A DNA stretch of 64,000 nucleotides. It comes from Flavobacterium pectinovorum. Lineage in GTDB: Bacteria > Bacteroidota > Bacteroidia > Flavobacteriales > Flavobacteriaceae. The stretch covers positions 1 through 64,000 of the forward strand of contig NZ_JAFEVZ010000015.1 of the NCBI RefSeq assembly GCF_022802975.1, written 5' to 3'. This document shows, in pieces, positions 36,427-46,485 of this stretch (its first letter is position 1; the number at the start of each line of letters is the position of its first letter). The position numbers were made by a program, and so were the translations under genes. The notes beneath the pieces were generated by a model. The model saw only the letters and a program-made list of their open reading frames with translations, had not been told where the DNA came from and did not search any database.

Positions 36427-36489
36427 CACGCAGATTTAGCAGATTTGGCAGATTTTATTTTTATCTGCTCGATCTGCTAAATCTGCGTG
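36427..36489. repeat. Perfect 18-bp inverted repeat between the A2M gene and pbpC
   Basis: CACGCAGATTTAGCAGAT (36427-36444) is exactly complementary to ATCTGCTAAATCTGCGTG (36472-36489), with a loop that repeats the GCAGATTT/ATCTGC words. In the A2M-pbpC transcript it would form a strong hairpin. Confidence 0.75.
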
Positions 36490-36494
36490 AGACT

Positions 36495-39400
36495 TTATTT
36501 CACCACCTCAACCCAGAATCCTTTTGTTCTGGCTAAGAATGTATTATCGTACATTGCTTCACATTGTAATCCCGGTAAATAATAATTCCCCAAATAAGAA
36601 GCATTCAGTAAAATCCTGAATACTTTTGTTTCTCCGGCTTTCATTCCAAAATAAAAATTAGTCCTATCGTCCCGAATATCAATGTAATCTGCAATATTGT
36701 TTGTTGCGTCTCCGTAATCGGTAAAACGGGTGTTTACAATTTCAAAACCTGAAGGCAGAATTTGAGATAATGCTACATTTTCTACATGCTCATTTCTTTG
36801 ATTTCTGACTGTAACCTCTGCAATAAATTCAGTTCCCTGACTAATTTTAGAAACATTGATAACGCTTCCTTTTCTGTTTTTGAAAACAATATTAGCTGAA
36901 ACGTCACTCTGAATTGGTTTCTCCTGTCCGATTGGTAATATTCCGGTGTTCAAAACACGAACATAAACTGTATTGTTTTTAATATTTTTCAGCGTTACGC
37001 TATTAGCACCCGTTTGAACAATCAAACTTCTGTCTGCAACAGTTTTATTAGTGTTTATCGTTTCGCCTTTTCCGTTTTTGCTAAACTGAATATTGATTCC
37101 TTTTGGACCGTTACTAACCGCGAATTTTGACATCGCATACAAGCAATAAGCTGTAGTCTGAGTGCTCATCCATTGATTGTTTGACATTTGTTTGGCTAAT
37201 TTAGAAGCCATCGTAAATGCCTTTTGTTTCTGACCTAAAAGCAGCATCGTTTCTAAAGCCATTGCCCTGTTTCTTTCACCTGAACCATAATAGTAATAAT
37301 TATAATTGCTCGATTCAGCTTCAATTTTACTATGCAAAAACAAATTCAATCCTGCCGATTTTTGTCCCGCTAAAACATAAGCTGCAGCTAAACGCAGCTT
37401 ACTTTCGTTTGAAATTTCTTTGGTTTCTCTCAATCTGTTCATTGAAGACAAATCGGCATTTCCGGCTAGAGCCAAAGTATATAATCGATAAGCCTGAGCC
37501 AAATCATTACCGTATTTTGGCTCAAAACGCCATTGTTTTGCTTCACGTTGTTGATACGAAATCCATTTTGATTTGAAATTAATTGGCAAAATATATCCTT
37601 TTTTCTCTGCTTCAATCAGGAAATGTCCTGCATACGAAGTTCCCCAGTCATCTGCAATTGTATTACCCTGCCAGTAAGCGACTCCTCCATTTGACAATTG
37701 GAAACTGCCTAATCTTGTAATTCCGGCAGTAATATTCTTTTGAATGATTCCTTTTCGGGTCGCATCTAAATCGACAACATCATTTAAATACAATTGTGGA
37801 AAAACCGAAGAAGTCGTTTGCTCCACACATCCATGCGGATATTGAATAAGATATTGTAATCTTCCATTAAGATTCATTGTTGGCATTGACGAAACCTCTA
37901 ATCTTGCTTTATTGCTTCCTGAAACCCCAAACGTTTTCCATGAAATAGTTTTGGTGCTGTTTGGAGACAAAATCACATCAGTAAAAGTATTCGTAACCGG
38001 ATTAGGATTCGTCATGTCGATTTCGACATCATAAACCGATTTCTCTTTTCCAGAAGTTGCAATAACCTGAACTTTCGCAATTCCTGTAGCCGAACCTACA
38101 ACTAAATTAAAATAGGCCATTTTTTCATCAGGCTGTTTAAAAACCAAGGATTGCGTTGCACTTCCCATAACTTTTAAACCATTGCTCGTTTTAATCTGAA
38201 TCGAAACATTTTTGATATTATTCTCTGTCGCAAAAACAGTAACCGGAATCGTAACTTTTTCTGAAGGCGATATTTTTCTTGGCAACGAAGCCAAAACCAT
38301 CAACGGACTTTTAACCGGAGTTGCTTTTTCAACACTTCCGTAAGCGCTTGTGTTGGCATCTCCCGCAACCACCATAGTTCTAACGGAACCAATATATTTT
38401 GGCAATTTTAATTGATGTGATTTGGTTTGTCCTTTTTCTAATTTAAACGGACCGTAATACAATACAACCGGCTTGAAGCGATTTGCTTTTTTAGCTTTTC
38501 CACCGCCTAAATCCTGATCTCCACCAATACTGAAAATCTGATTTATTTTTCCGCCATACGCTCCAATTACATCATCATAAATATCCCAGGTTTTAACGCC
38601 CAAAGCTTCACGAACATAAAAACTATCCCAGGCATTTGGTGTTTTAAAGCGGGTTAGATCCAAAAGACCTTCATCTACAACCGCAAGAGTATAGGTCATT
38701 TCTTTTCCGGTTTTTTCGCCTACTTTTACCGTAAATGTCTGCTCCGGTTTTAAAACATCAAGCATAGAAAGTGTTGGTGCTAAAATGGTATTTTTATCTA
38801 CAACTTCAATCGGGACAATACCATACATACGAATTGGGGAATCATTTTTAGTTGAAGCATGTGGTTGTAATAAGGTAATATTAAAATATACGTTTGGGGC
38901 CATTGCCGAAGTTATCGGAACCTCAACTTTTGTTTCACCTTTTCTTGTCTTAGCCCAAATAGTCTGCACTACTTTTGATCCATTTTCGATCGAAATTAAA
39001 GCACGTCCGCCTTCACTTGAAGGAAAAGATATTTGCGCTTTTTCACCTACAGCATAATTTGTTTTATCAGTTGAAAACACCAACATATTGGCCGTAGAAG
39101 CATCACGGTTTCTTGTTTTTCCGGACCAGATTGGCCAGTCAATATTTACGGTTAAAGCTGTCGCATGACCATCTGTATTATCAGAAACACGGATCAAGTA
39201 ACGCCCCCATTCTTCATCGGTCAACGAAAACTGAACACTTCCTTTTCCGCTTGAATCTGTATTAATTATAAATGTTTTGTATGATGTCGTAGCATTCGCA
39301 GCATTATAATTCGATAAATTATCACTCGAAGCATCCCACCACCAGCGCCATTCTATTTTATAAACTTTTACCTCCAGATTTCGCCCCGATTTTGGTCTTC

Positions 39401-42164
39401 CATTTTCATCAACCGTCACAATATCAAAACGATTATTGGTTCTGGTTTCCAGCATTCCGTATTTATTTAACTCTGGAGATTTAATTCCCACATAGGTTTT
39501 ATATGGAGAATAAGTCGCTGCAATAACATCTGTACTAAAGTCTCCACCTTCTTCATACACTTTTGTGATAAACGAAGCACGAAGCATTCCCGGTGCCTGA
39601 CCTTGTAATTTTGGCTGAATATTTACGGAAGCTTTCCCGTTTTCGTTTAATTTTCCGGAGAAAACATTTATTTCTTCTGTGCTGAATTGACGCACTAAAT
39701 CATCAAAACTGAATTTCTCATACCCTTTAAAAGTCGTCGTTTGCTGAGAAAATTTTGCCTGCATTTCTACATTCAGATTTTTAGCAATCGCACCGTGAAG
39801 CCAGGTTACTTCCAAATTACTCGTATTTGGATAAGAAGACGAAAGCGTTTTTCTGGAGAAATTGTTTTTGATTTTTAGACGATTTGGTTTAATCGTTTCA
39901 ATTTTAATGCTTTTGTAAAATTTAGCTCCACCCACGCTTACCATCACTTCCCAGTTTCCTGTTGGCGCCTCCTGACTTGTTGGAACTGTAAAAGTATAAT
40001 GATTCAGTTCATTTGTTTTTTGAACGGCCTGATACACAGTTTTACCATTTGGATCATTCAGTCTGAATTTAATGGGGTGCGACTTCGGAAGTTTATTTGA
40101 AGCATCATTAAAAATAAAAGACAAATACAAATTATCGCCCGGACGCCAAACGCCACGTTCTCCATAAATAAAACCTTTTAAGCCTTTTTGCAAGGTTTCG
40201 CCCGCAACATCAAAATTACTGACAGACAACGAAAGTCCGTCATCCAATTTCACGTAAGTTGATTGATTACCTAAAGATACAATAGCAAAATAGGCATATT
40301 TATCCAGCTTAAAAGATGCAATTCCTTCACTGCTTGTTGCTCCTGTACCAATTTTTTGTTGCTGGTAATTATAAAGATCAATTCTTGCATTCGAAACAGG
40401 TTCTGTCGTTACAATGTTATTTACTGCAAATAAATACGACTTATTCTCGCCTCGTTTGGCAATAACGCCCAAATCTGTCGCCAGAATGTTGGTCGCGATT
40501 TTAGCATTATAAAAATATGATCCCGAACAAGGATCCTGGCTTTCTCTCCATTCGTAATCGTCATAATAGTAATCATCGTAGGAGTTCCCGCTGTAGTTTA
40601 CATCATTTTCATCAACTTCTTCTTCCTCTTCTTCCTGATCTGCATTTGAAGTTTCACATTTATACAAAGAGTATTTCTTTTTATAGACAAATTCTACTCT
40701 GTAAATGGCTCCCGGTTCCGGTGTGATTATTTTAGATAAATCCAAAGCAAAAGTGTTCCATTTACTTGGATTGACTAATTTACTTTCAATTAAATTCAGC
40801 GTTGTTTTAGCAACAGGCTGTGCCACTTTCTTAAGATTCTGACTACCGTTTAATTCATTATACTGAAGAAACTGCAGAATATTATTCTTGTAAATTTTAT
40901 AGACTTTAACATCAACTGCTCTTAAATTTACGGCTTCAAAATTCAGTTTTAGATTATTAGAACTTGGCAGAATTGTTCCATTTTTAATAAAACGAATACT
41001 TGGCTTTATTTGATCAAAAGTAATTTTCTGCGTGTAATTGGCGTCCATTTTTTTGCCGTACTGGCTTTCAATTCCCTGAAAAACTTCAACCAGTAAATCC
41101 CCAACAATAATTTGTTCGGGCTTCGTTTCTTCTTCCTGCACGACTTCTACAGCTTCCTCAACTACAGCCGCTGCACTATCCACAATCACTGTTGATGAAT
41201 CTACCAGAGAAACTATCGAATCTTCAACCGCTATTGCAACAGGAACCTCTTTGACAACAATGTCTTTTTCATTGCTAAAATAAACTTTCAGCAAATTTCC
41301 CTGAGTTGAAAACTTTAAATTATGGGTATTCTGAATTGAAACTAATCCTTTAAAATCCTGTCCTTTTTCTAAAGGTTCAGAAAAATTGATGGTTAACGAC
41401 TGATTGCTTCCATCCGGAACTTCAACTTTTACAATTTTAAACTCATTAATATTCGTAATTGGAACATCGATTTGTCCTTTCTGATCAATATCAAAATCGT
41501 TTCCATCATAAATAATTTCCAGATTTGTTGCTTCAGCATAACGCTGAATACTATCAATGATAAAATGGAATTCTTTTCCTGAACCAGAATTTTTCTCAAA
41601 TTTAATTTTAAGATTATTCCCTTTTTGCCTGGCCTCAACTAATTTTTTAGCCATCTCCAGATCAATATTATCAGCCGTTTTCAAAACGCAGTTCAGGTAT
41701 TGATATTCTTTACTGTATGACTGGATATCAGCTGTATTTATCGTAAAATCCTGCTTGATTGTTTTAACCGTAAAATTGAATTCAGAAAGTGTTTTTTCTT
41801 TCTCTTTCGGAAGTGTAATCAGTTTATCTAAGTTTAAAGTAACCTGATATTCTGTTCCCGGCTTTAATTTTTTCTCCGGGATAAAAGCAATTGTATTGGC
41901 AGAAAGTGCTACGACTTTTCCATCAACCCCTGGCGAAATATCAAACAAATCGCTGTCTAAAATCTGATTGGCTTTCCATTCTTTTTTATCGAAAGCCAAA
42001 ACGACCCTAATATCGGATTCAGACGAGACTATTCCCCCTGTAAAACTGACTATATACTCTTTAAATAATGAAAAATCAGAATTGAAATCGGCTGCTGATT
42101 TTCTGCCGCAAGATTGAAAAATAAAAAACACACAAAACACGAGAACTAATCCTTTTGCTTTCAC
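36495..42164 (-). CDS. Bacterial alpha-2-macroglobulin lipoprotein
   Basis: Bacterial A2Ms are periplasmic protease traps. The 1889-residue lipoprotein has its acylated cysteine at residue 19 (FQSC), N-terminal macroglobulin domains, and the thioester motif C1446-V-E-Q1449 in PHGCVEQ. The alpha-alpha toroid of the thioester domain follows (RLGSFQLSNGGVAYWQGN...), and a C-terminal receptor-like domain ends the protein. The family MG motif GVWRPGDNLYLSFIF lies near 672-686. Residues about 505-545 form an unusual insert of Glu, Asp and Tyr flanked by cysteines. It pairs with pbpC downstream and is thought to guard the periplasm when the wall is breached. Confidence 0.93.
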   Translation of the reverse strand: MKAKGLVLVFCVFFIFQSCGRKSAADFNSDFSLFKEYIVSFTGGIVSSESDIRVVLAFDKKEWKANQILDSDLFDISPGVDGKVVALSANTIAFIPEKKLKPGTEYQVTLNLDKLITLPKEKEKTLSEFNFTVKTIKQDFTINTADIQSYSKEYQYLNCVLKTADNIDLEMAKKLVEARQKGNNLKIKFEKNSGSGKEFHFIIDSIQRYAEATNLEIIYDGNDFDIDQKGQIDVPITNINEFKIVKVEVPDGSNQSLTINFSEPLEKGQDFKGLVSIQNTHNLKFSTQGNLLKVYFSNEKDIVVKEVPVAIAVEDSIVSLVDSSTVIVDSAAAVVEEAVEVVQEEETKPEQIIVGDLLVEVFQGIESQYGKKMDANYTQKITFDQIKPSIRFIKNGTILPSSNNLKLNFEAVNLRAVDVKVYKIYKNNILQFLQYNELNGSQNLKKVAQPVAKTTLNLIESKLVNPSKWNTFALDLSKIITPEPGAIYRVEFVYKKKYSLYKCETSNADQEEEEEEVDENDVNYSGNSYDDYYYDDYEWRESQDPCSGSYFYNAKIATNILATDLGVIAKRGENKSYLFAVNNIVTTEPVSNARIDLYNYQQQKIGTGATSSEGIASFKLDKYAYFAIVSLGNQSTYVKLDDGLSLSVSNFDVAGETLQKGLKGFIYGERGVWRPGDNLYLSFIFNDASNKLPKSHPIKFRLNDPNGKTVYQAVQKTNELNHYTFTVPTSQEAPTGNWEVMVSVGGAKFYKSIKIETIKPNRLKIKNNFSRKTLSSSYPNTSNLEVTWLHGAIAKNLNVEMQAKFSQQTTTFKGYEKFSFDDLVRQFSTEEINVFSGKLNENGKASVNIQPKLQGQAPGMLRASFITKVYEEGGDFSTDVIAATYSPYKTYVGIKSPELNKYGMLETRTNNRFDIVTVDENGRPKSGRNLEVKVYKIEWRWWWDASSDNLSNYNAANATTSYKTFIINTDSSGKGSVQFSLTDEEWGRYLIRVSDNTDGHATALTVNIDWPIWSGKTRNRDASTANMLVFSTDKTNYAVGEKAQISFPSSEGGRALISIENGSKVVQTIWAKTRKGETKVEVPITSAMAPNVYFNITLLQPHASTKNDSPIRMYGIVPIEVVDKNTILAPTLSMLDVLKPEQTFTVKVGEKTGKEMTYTLAVVDEGLLDLTRFKTPNAWDSFYVREALGVKTWDIYDDVIGAYGGKINQIFSIGGDQDLGGGKAKKANRFKPVVLYYGPFKLEKGQTKSHQLKLPKYIGSVRTMVVAGDANTSAYGSVEKATPVKSPLMVLASLPRKISPSEKVTIPVTVFATENNIKNVSIQIKTSNGLKVMGSATQSLVFKQPDEKMAYFNLVVGSATGIAKVQVIATSGKEKSVYDVEIDMTNPNPVTNTFTDVILSPNSTKTISWKTFGVSGSNKARLEVSSMPTMNLNGRLQYLIQYPHGCVEQTTSSVFPQLYLNDVVDLDATRKGIIQKNITAGITRLGSFQLSNGGVAYWQGNTIADDWGTSYAGHFLIEAEKKGYILPINFKSKWISYQQREAKQWRFEPKYGNDLAQAYRLYTLALAGNADLSSMNRLRETKEISNESKLRLAAAYVLAGQKSAGLNLFLHSKIEAESSNYNYYYYGSGERNRAMALETMLLLGQKQKAFTMASKLAKQMSNNQWMSTQTTAYCLYAMSKFAVSNGPKGINIQFSKNGKGETINTNKTVADRSLIVQTGANSVTLKNIKNNTVYVRVLNTGILPIGQEKPIQSDVSANIVFKNRKGSVINVSKISQGTEFIAEVTVRNQRNEHVENVALSQILPSGFEIVNTRFTDYGDATNNIADYIDIRDDRTNFYFGMKAGETKVFRILLNASYLGNYYLPGLQCEAMYDNTFLARTKGFWVEVVK

Positions 42165-42347
42165 TTTTATTTAGAGTTAATGGGTTACGAATTTTAAGAA
42201 ATGACAGAACGTTTTAACATTTTATTATTAAAACCATAACAAGCAAAATGCTAATTATATTGTAGTAAATGTAAAATATTTTCTGAGATATTTTAAGAGG
42301 AAAATTCGCTAAGTGAAATTATTTTTTGGAAGAAAAAAAACGGAGTA

Positions 42348-42791
42348 TTATTTACGCCTCTCGATAAAAAACCGTTTCATCAAATCAGCGGCTTCATTTG
42401 CCATTACACCAGAAACAACAGTAGTTTTGGGATGTAGTTTTGTACCCATAACCATAAAACCCCGTTGTTCGTCGCGAGCACCAAAAACAATTTTCGAAAT
42501 CTGACTCCAGTACAAAGCTCCGGCACACATTTGGCAAGGTTCGAGCGTCACATATAAGGTACAATCTTTTAAATATTTTCCACCCAGAAAATTTGCTGCA
42601 GCCGTTATCGACTGCATTTCGGCATGAGCCGTAACATCGTTTAACAATTCCGTTAAATTATGACTGCTTGCAATTACTTTATTAGCTACTACAATGACGG
42701 CACCAACAGGAATTTCGCCTTTACTAAAAGCCATTTCAGCTTCCTGCAAAGCTTTTTTCATAAAATATTCGTCGGTGAAAGGATTTATCAT
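42348..42791 (-). CDS. tadA: tRNA(adenine-34) deaminase TadA
   Basis: TadA converts wobble adenosine to inosine in tRNA-Arg(ACG). From the start chosen here (MINPFTDEYFMKKALQEAE) the protein has 147 residues, with zinc ligands and catalytic glutamate H56-A-E58 and P-C86-QM-C89, and N-terminal EIPVGAVIV. An upstream in-frame ATG (42854) would add 21 residues with no family similarity. A TATTTTTG box at 42797-42804 lies almost on the chosen ATG, suggesting a near-leaderless message or an unrelated match. A guanine deaminase is the alternative, but length and motifs favour TadA. Confidence 0.88.
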   Translation of the reverse strand: MINPFTDEYFMKKALQEAEMAFSKGEIPVGAVIVVANKVIASSHNLTELLNDVTAHAEMQSITAAANFLGGKYLKDCTLYVTLEPCQMCAGALYWSQISKIVFGARDEQRGFMVMGTKLHPKTTVVSGVMANEAADLMKRFFIERRK

Positions 42792-42928
42792 AACTGCAAA
42801 AATAGAACTTTTCCACATTATTTTTATTACTTTTAAATCCTGAAATTCAAGCATGGAAAGAAAATACTAAATAACAATACCTGAACCCTGTGATGATTAC
42901 AATACAAACTCCAAATCGCATTTTATAC

Positions 42929-43588
42929 ATGCAGGCACACAATCTTAAACTATTTTTACTGTCTTTATTCTTTTTATCAGGAACAACTCTATTTAGCTGT
43001 GCAGATAAAAGTGACCGCAAGAAAAAAAGTGAGCAAATCGAAGTTGCTGATTCTGAAAAAAAACAAAATGACAATCCGAAACAGATTTCTTCACTCCCGG
43101 AAAAAGAAAATCAATCGGAACATGCTGAAAAAAATATTGAAATTAAAAACGAAGAAATTGTTTCTTCTAAAAACAATTCTGAACATTCGGTTTCAGCATC
43201 TACAGATCTGGTAAAATCTATAAAAACTGAAAACACTAATAATACCGAAAAAGACAAAAAAAACACTTCTTCAAAAAAAGCAGCTGCAGTAAAGACCGAA
43301 GTTCCTCTTCATAAAAATGCAGAACTTCCGGGAGGGATTGATCAATTTTATACCTTTTTTGAAAAGGAATATAAAAAGCCGGAAAACACCACAAAACTCA
43401 ACATTAAAATATCATTTGCAGTAGAAAAAAACGGTTCAGTATCTTATATTGAATCTGAACCGGCTGTTGACAAAATTGTAGAAACAGAAATTATCAGGGT
43501 TATAAGCTTATCCCCAAAATGGCAGCCCGGAGAATCTAATGGAAAAAAAATAAAAATGCAGTATTCGCTGCCCATCGTATTAAAATAA
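42929..43588 (+). CDS. Lipoprotein with TonB-like C-terminal domain
   Basis: From the start chosen here (MQAHNLKLFLLSL) the product has 219 residues with a lipoprotein signal (cysteine 24, TTLFSC). A long Lys/Glu/Ser/Asn-rich linker (about 25-140) follows. The C-terminal 90 residues are of TonB-C type: LPGGIDQFYTFFEKEYKKPEN, ISFAVEKNGSVSYIE and WQPGESNGKKIKMQYSLPIVLK. Unlike true TonB it has a lipid anchor rather than a membrane helix and no proline-rich region, so it is unlikely to energise transport. An in-frame ATG at 42890 would extend it by 13 residues. It lies 65 nt upstream of dxs. Confidence 0.75.
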   Translation: MQAHNLKLFLLSLFFLSGTTLFSCADKSDRKKKSEQIEVADSEKKQNDNPKQISSLPEKENQSEHAEKNIEIKNEEIVSSKNNSEHSVSASTDLVKSIKTENTNNTEKDKKNTSSKKAAAVKTEVPLHKNAELPGGIDQFYTFFEKEYKKPENTTKLNIKISFAVEKNGSVSYIESEPAVDKIVETEIIRVISLSPKWQPGESNGKKIKMQYSLPIVLK

Positions 43589-43631
43589 ACTGCTTTAAAA
43601 TTCCTCCGCAATAAAATTAAATTTAAAACCG

Positions 43632-43639
43632 TAAATTTG
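43632..43639 (+). promoter_or_regulatory. -7 promoter box of dxs
   Basis: TAAATTTG followed by CTTTT lies 14 nt before the dxs ATG, giving a very short leader. Confidence 0.45.
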
Positions 43640-43653
43640 CTTTTTACCTTACA

Positions 43654-45444
43654 ATGAAAAGCGATTTACTTTCAAACATATACAATCCCGCCGATTTACG
43701 TCTTTTAAAAGAAGCGCAGCTTACACAGGTCGCACAGGAGCTGCGTCAGTTTATTATTGACGTTGTTTCTGTAAAAGAAGGGCATTTGGGGGCAAGTCTG
43801 GGCGTTGTTGAGCTTACAATTGCTTTGCATTATGTTTTTAACACACCCGAAGATTTATTGGTTTGGGATGTTGGACACCAAGCTTACGGACATAAAATTT
43901 TAACCGAAAGAAGAGAAAACTTTCATACCAACAGACAGCTTGGCGGCGTTTCCGGATTCCCAAAAAGAGCCGAAAGTATTTATGATCCTTTTGGTGTTGG
44001 ACATTCTTCAACGTCAATTTCTGCAGCACTCGGAATGGCGATTGCTTCCAGACTTAAAGGAGATTTCAGCAAACAACATATTGCAGTAATTGGCGATGCC
44101 TCAATTGCAAGCGGAATGGCATTTGAGGGCTTAAACCATGCCGGAGTTACAGATGCTAATATCTTAGTAATTCTAAACGACAATGCTATCGGAATCGACC
44201 CTAGTGTAGGAGCTTTAAAAAAATACCTGACCGCAGTTAAAAACGGAAAAAATCCGAAACAGAATAACATCATCAAATCTTTAAATTTTGATTATTCCGG
44301 ACCAATTGACGGTCACGATCTTCCTACTTTAATAAAAGAATTAAATCGTTTAAAAAAAATAAAAGGCCCTAAATTCCTTCACATTGTAACTACCAAAGGA
44401 AAAGGTCTGCAGCAGGCTGAAGAAAACCAGGTAAAATATCATGCACCCGGAAAATTCGATGCTTCAACCGGAGAAATTCATTTAAAATCGGAAGAAAATC
44501 TTCCACCAAAATATCAGGACGTTTTTGGATTGACTATTTTAGATTTAGCCAAAAAGAACGAAAAAATTATCGGAATCACGCCTGCAATGCCATCCGGAAG
44601 TTCTTTAAAATTTATGATGGATGAAATTCCGGAACGCGCATTTGATGTTGGTATTGCCGAACAGCATGCCGTTACACTTGCGGCCGGAATGGCTACTCAG
44701 GGAATGATTGTCTATTGCAATATTTATTCGACTTTTTTACAACGTGCCTACGATCAGGTAATTCATGATGTGGCGCTTCAAAATTTACCGGTTATTTTTT
44801 GTTTAGACAGAGCAGGGCTGGTTGGTGAAGATGGTGCAACGCATCATGGCGTGTTTGATATTGCTTATTTGAGAGCTATTCCAAATATGATTATTTATGC
44901 ACCAATCAACGAAATTGCCCTGCAGAATATTTTATATACCGTTCAGTCAGGTTCTTTACCCCATCCTATTGCAATTCGTTATCCGAGAGGCCGTGGCGTT
45001 TTGCCAAAATGGGAAACAGAAAATTTCGGAAATTATCAAAACATTACAATTGGTAAAGCAAATTGTTTAAAAACCGGAACAAAAAAAGCGGTTTTGTCTA
45101 CAGGAGCCATTGGTAATAACGTAATCGCTGCCATAAACGAATTAGATAATCCTGAAACTATTGCCCATTACGATTTTCCTTTTATAAAACCTTTAGACCA
45201 TAATTTGTTAGACAAAATCTTAACCTCTTTCGATCATATTATTACGATTGAGGACGGAGTAAAAATTGGTGGTTTCGGGAGTGCTGTTTTAGAGTATGCT
45301 ACAGCAAATAATTACACAAAAAAGATAGAAATTTTAGGCATTCCGGACACTTTTATTGAACATGGCACAGTAATTGAGCAACAACATTTTTGTAAAATTG
45401 ACGTTAAAAGTTTAACAAATCTTTTTTCAAACATTGAAAAATAG
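43654..45444 (+). CDS. dxs: 1-deoxy-D-xylulose-5-phosphate synthase
   Basis: DXS condenses pyruvate and glyceraldehyde-3-phosphate with thiamine diphosphate, the first step of the MEP isoprenoid pathway. The 596-residue protein has the N-terminal ThDP/Mg site (WDVGHQAYGHKILT; GDASIASGMAFEGLNHAG...LNDN), the central transketolase pyrimidine-binding domain (VGIAEQHAVTLAAGMA), DRAGLVGEDGATHHG, and the C-terminal transketolase domain (IRYPRGRG). It is somewhat shorter than the 620-630 residues of E. coli, as in other Bacteroidota. The DUF3078 gene follows after 38 nt. Confidence 0.95.
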   Translation: MKSDLLSNIYNPADLRLLKEAQLTQVAQELRQFIIDVVSVKEGHLGASLGVVELTIALHYVFNTPEDLLVWDVGHQAYGHKILTERRENFHTNRQLGGVSGFPKRAESIYDPFGVGHSSTSISAALGMAIASRLKGDFSKQHIAVIGDASIASGMAFEGLNHAGVTDANILVILNDNAIGIDPSVGALKKYLTAVKNGKNPKQNNIIKSLNFDYSGPIDGHDLPTLIKELNRLKKIKGPKFLHIVTTKGKGLQQAEENQVKYHAPGKFDASTGEIHLKSEENLPPKYQDVFGLTILDLAKKNEKIIGITPAMPSGSSLKFMMDEIPERAFDVGIAEQHAVTLAAGMATQGMIVYCNIYSTFLQRAYDQVIHDVALQNLPVIFCLDRAGLVGEDGATHHGVFDIAYLRAIPNMIIYAPINEIALQNILYTVQSGSLPHPIAIRYPRGRGVLPKWETENFGNYQNITIGKANCLKTGTKKAVLSTGAIGNNVIAAINELDNPETIAHYDFPFIKPLDHNLLDKILTSFDHIITIEDGVKIGGFGSAVLEYATANNYTKKIEILGIPDTFIEHGTVIEQQHFCKIDVKSLTNLFSNIEK

Positions 45445-45482
45445 TATTTTGCACTGCCAAAAAAAAATCAAAAGTTTGCCTG

Positions 45483-46481
45483 ATGAAATTATTACGACCG
45501 ACCCTGTTTTTATTCCTTTTTTTATTTGCAACGAACAGTTTTGCTCAAATTATCCAAACCACTTTAGACCCAAAACAAGCACCTCCTGTTCCTTCAAACT
45601 GGACTAAAAAAAATAAACTTGGTTTTGACATTTCAGAAATTGCTTTTGTCAATTGGAGTGCCGGGGGAACCAGTTCTATTTCAGGGCTCTTTAAAGGTGA
45701 ATTTTCCAGAACCTATACCAAAGACAATCATAAATGGTTTAATGAACTGATTGTAAAATATGGCCTGAACAAACAGGATGGTACCGAACTGAGAAAAACG
45801 GATGATGCCGTACAATTTAACTCTACTTACGGATTTAGAAAAGACACCGCCTCAAACTGGTTTTATTCGGCAAAATTTAATTTCAACACGCAATTTACCA
45901 ACGGTTACAGATATCCAAACAGAGATGTTGCCATCTCTAAACCTTTTGCACCGGCTTACATCTTTCTGGGAGCCGGAGCTGAGAATTCAAACAAGAAAAA
46001 AAACAGAACCTTTTATTTCTCTCCAATCACGTTAAAAACTACTTTGGTATTAGATCAGGATTTAGCAAATCAGGGAGCTTTTGGTGTTAAAAAAGCTGTT
46101 TATGCCCCTGATCCTCTTGATCCGGATAATGAAATTTTAATTGAAAACGGCCAAAAAGTAAAAGCTGAATTTGGTATCCTGTTTACCGGATACATGAAAA
46201 ACGAGATTTACAAAAATATTTTTTACGAAAACAGACTGGTACTATATACAGATTACCTAAATCAATTTGGAAATGTCGATATTGATTACGATACTCGTTT
46301 AGACCTTGTGGTTAACGCTTATGTAAAGGCAAATATTGGTGTTCATATCATTTATGACGACGATATTAAAACTAAAAAAGAGGTTGTTGATCCTGCATCA
46401 GGCTCAAAATCACAAGTCGATGACGGACCAAGAGCCCAGTTAAGACAAGTTTTAGGCGTTGGTCTCGTATATGCTTTTTAA
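45483..46481 (+). CDS. DUF3078-family outer-membrane protein
   Basis: This 332-residue protein has a signal peptide (to NSFAQ) and the DUF3078 signatures: SNWTKKNKLGFDISEIAFVNWSAGGTSSISGL near 37-68, then a beta-rich body with W/Y-ended strands, and a final strand ending in LGVGLVYAF, typical of an outer-membrane barrel. No biochemical function is known to me. It follows dxs closely in the same direction, an arrangement I recall from other Flavobacteria. It is convergent with dgt at only 4 nt, with no clear terminator between them. Confidence 0.8.
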   Translation: MKLLRPTLFLFLFLFATNSFAQIIQTTLDPKQAPPVPSNWTKKNKLGFDISEIAFVNWSAGGTSSISGLFKGEFSRTYTKDNHKWFNELIVKYGLNKQDGTELRKTDDAVQFNSTYGFRKDTASNWFYSAKFNFNTQFTNGYRYPNRDVAISKPFAPAYIFLGAGAENSNKKKNRTFYFSPITLKTTLVLDQDLANQGAFGVKKAVYAPDPLDPDNEILIENGQKVKAEFGILFTGYMKNEIYKNIFYENRLVLYTDYLNQFGNVDIDYDTRLDLVVNAYVKANIGVHIIYDDDIKTKKEVVDPASGSKSQVDDGPRAQLRQVLGVGLVYAF

Positions 46482-46485
46482 TACA

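Noticed and set aside
37217..37576. 119-codon plus-strand frame opposite the A2M gene
   Set aside because: Fully antisense to a strongly supported gene; composition is that of a reversed coding strand, with no family resemblance.
42797..42804. TATTTTTG as a certain promoter of tadA
   Set aside because: It would put the transcript start on or inside the start codon and has no -33 element; mentioned only within the tadA entry.
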